DNA from: an uncultured Ruminococcus sp.
Lineage (GTDB): Bacteria; Bacillota; Clostridia; Oscillospirales; CAG-272
NCBI GenBank assembly: GCA_902766115.1
Contig: CACXCL010000195.1
Span: 1-24,516, forward strand
Reading direction: 5' to 3'
DNA length: 24,516 nucleotides
The notes beneath the pieces are model-generated. The model worked only from the letters and a program-made list of their open reading frames with translations, was not told the origin of the DNA and searched no databases. A program made the position numbers and the translations under genes. Shown in pieces: positions 24,320 to 24,516 of this stretch; the first letter of the stretch is position 1; every line of letters begins with the position of its first letter.

Positions 24320-24399
24320 ACGACCTGTGACTTTCCCCCTCCGGGAACGTCGCAAAAAGGTCCGCGCCGTATGCCGCGTTCCCCCGGGGACGCCGTCGT
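24320..24399. other. Nested inverted repeat, candidate structured RNA element
   Basis: Three nested complementary pairs lie symmetrically here: ACGAC (24320-24324) with GTCGT (24395-24399), CCCC (24335-24338) with GGGG (24386-24389), and GGGAACG (24343-24349) with CGTTCCC (24377-24383). The result is a rod with internal bulges and a GC-rich top loop. Promoters on both sides point into it, so it could be a short RNA from the plus strand, ending near the T-run at 24408-24412, or the leader of the HAD gene from the minus strand. It does not match tmRNA, SRP RNA or RNase P motifs that I know. A 6S-like rod is one possibility but is unproved. Confidence 0.4.
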
Positions 24400-24412
24400 C
24401 CGTGACGTTTTT

Positions 24413-24441
24413 ATTATACTATATTTTCCTTGATTTGTATA
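24413..24441 (-). promoter_or_regulatory. Minus-strand promoter, probably of the HAD gene
   Basis: On the minus strand TATACA (24436-24441), a 17-base spacer and a perfect TATAAT (24413-24418) give a start near 24406. The leader to the HAD ATG would be about 220 bases and would run through the nested inverted repeat. Confidence 0.6.
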
Positions 24442-24516
24442 TAGCGCGGAACAACTTGACAGGTTTTTTTCGGAAAACCGTCGGAAAGGAATCGCCGAAA
24501 GGCGAGTTGGTGTTAT
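24442..24516. other. Gene-free right edge with two small hairpins
   Basis: No coding frame is supported. GGTTTT/AAAACC (24462-24479) and TCGCC-GAAA-GGCGA (24492-24505) can form small hairpins; the second has a stable GNRA-type tetraloop. TTGACA at 24456-24461 has no -10 at a suitable distance. This may be the start of a leader or RNA that continues beyond the window. Confidence 0.35.

Noticed and set aside
24456..24461. TTGACA as a further promoter at the right edge
   Set aside because: No -10-like hexamer lies 16-18 bases downstream; the region holds a T-rich hairpin instead.
24306..24516. 6S RNA, tmRNA, SRP RNA or RNase P RNA
   Set aside because: No conserved core motifs of tmRNA, SRP or RNase P are seen. 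A 6S-like rod is conceivable, but length and ends are undefined within the window, so I did not name it.
1..24516. Insertion sequences, prophage, CRISPR arrays, tRNA or rRNA genes
   Set aside because: No transposase or integrase motifs, terminal repeats, spaced repeat arrays or tRNA/rRNA cores were seen on either strand.

Overview
The window looks like chromosomal DNA of a GC-rich, low-copy Bacillota bacterium of the Clostridia type (Oscillospiraceae or Christensenellales-like by gene content; this placement is inference). Evidence for this is the mraZ-led division and cell-wall (dcw) cluster containing a PASTA-bearing FtsI/SpoVD-type transpeptidase, strong AGGAGG-type ribosome binding sites, a gatCAB operon, a SpoIIIE-like FtsK and a pair of half-size TauE/SafE proteins. 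Nothing in the window is phage, transposon, CRISPR, rRNA or tRNA. It reads as an ordinary housekeeping region with several local oddities.

Layout, following transcription of the mostly minus-strand genes from right to left. At 24185-24516 there is a gene-free stretch with two face-to-face promoters and a nested inverted repeat. A NagD-like HAD phosphatase (minus) follows and meets, tail to tail with a 32-base overlap, two small plus-strand genes for half-size TSUP membrane proteins. A minus-strand operon starts from a good promoter at 22558-22586: ftsK/spoIIIE, a DJ-1/PfpI protein, 5-formyltetrahydrofolate cyclo-ligase, a CPBP-family membrane protease and mltG. It ends at a hairpin shared with the plus-strand yihY gene, which has its own near-consensus promoter. 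Divergent from yihY is a second minus-strand operon, nfo-gatC-gatA-gatB, closed by a strong intrinsic terminator at 10863-10896.

The left 10.6 kb is the dcw cluster, all minus strand: mraZ, rsmH, an ftsL-like gene, a PASTA PBP, murE, murF, mraY, ftsW, and the first 102 codons of murG, which runs off the window. A promoter (TTGCGT-17-TATAAT) and four 10-base MraZ-type boxes lie in front of mraZ. murD is not at its usual place between mraY and ftsW.

Functionally, MurE and MurF complete the UDP-MurNAc-pentapeptide, MraY and MurG make lipid I and lipid II, FtsW polymerises glycan, the PBP crosslinks it with FtsL as divisome scaffold, and MltG and FtsK (second operon) act in glycan-strand termination and chromosome segregation. 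The most second-look-worthy items are the facing promoters and structured element at the right end, the split TSUP transporter, the hairpin-rich ftsL-PBP gap, the in-frame murE/murF junction without a ribosome binding site, the duplicated motif in the MltG cytoplasmic tail, and the missing murD.
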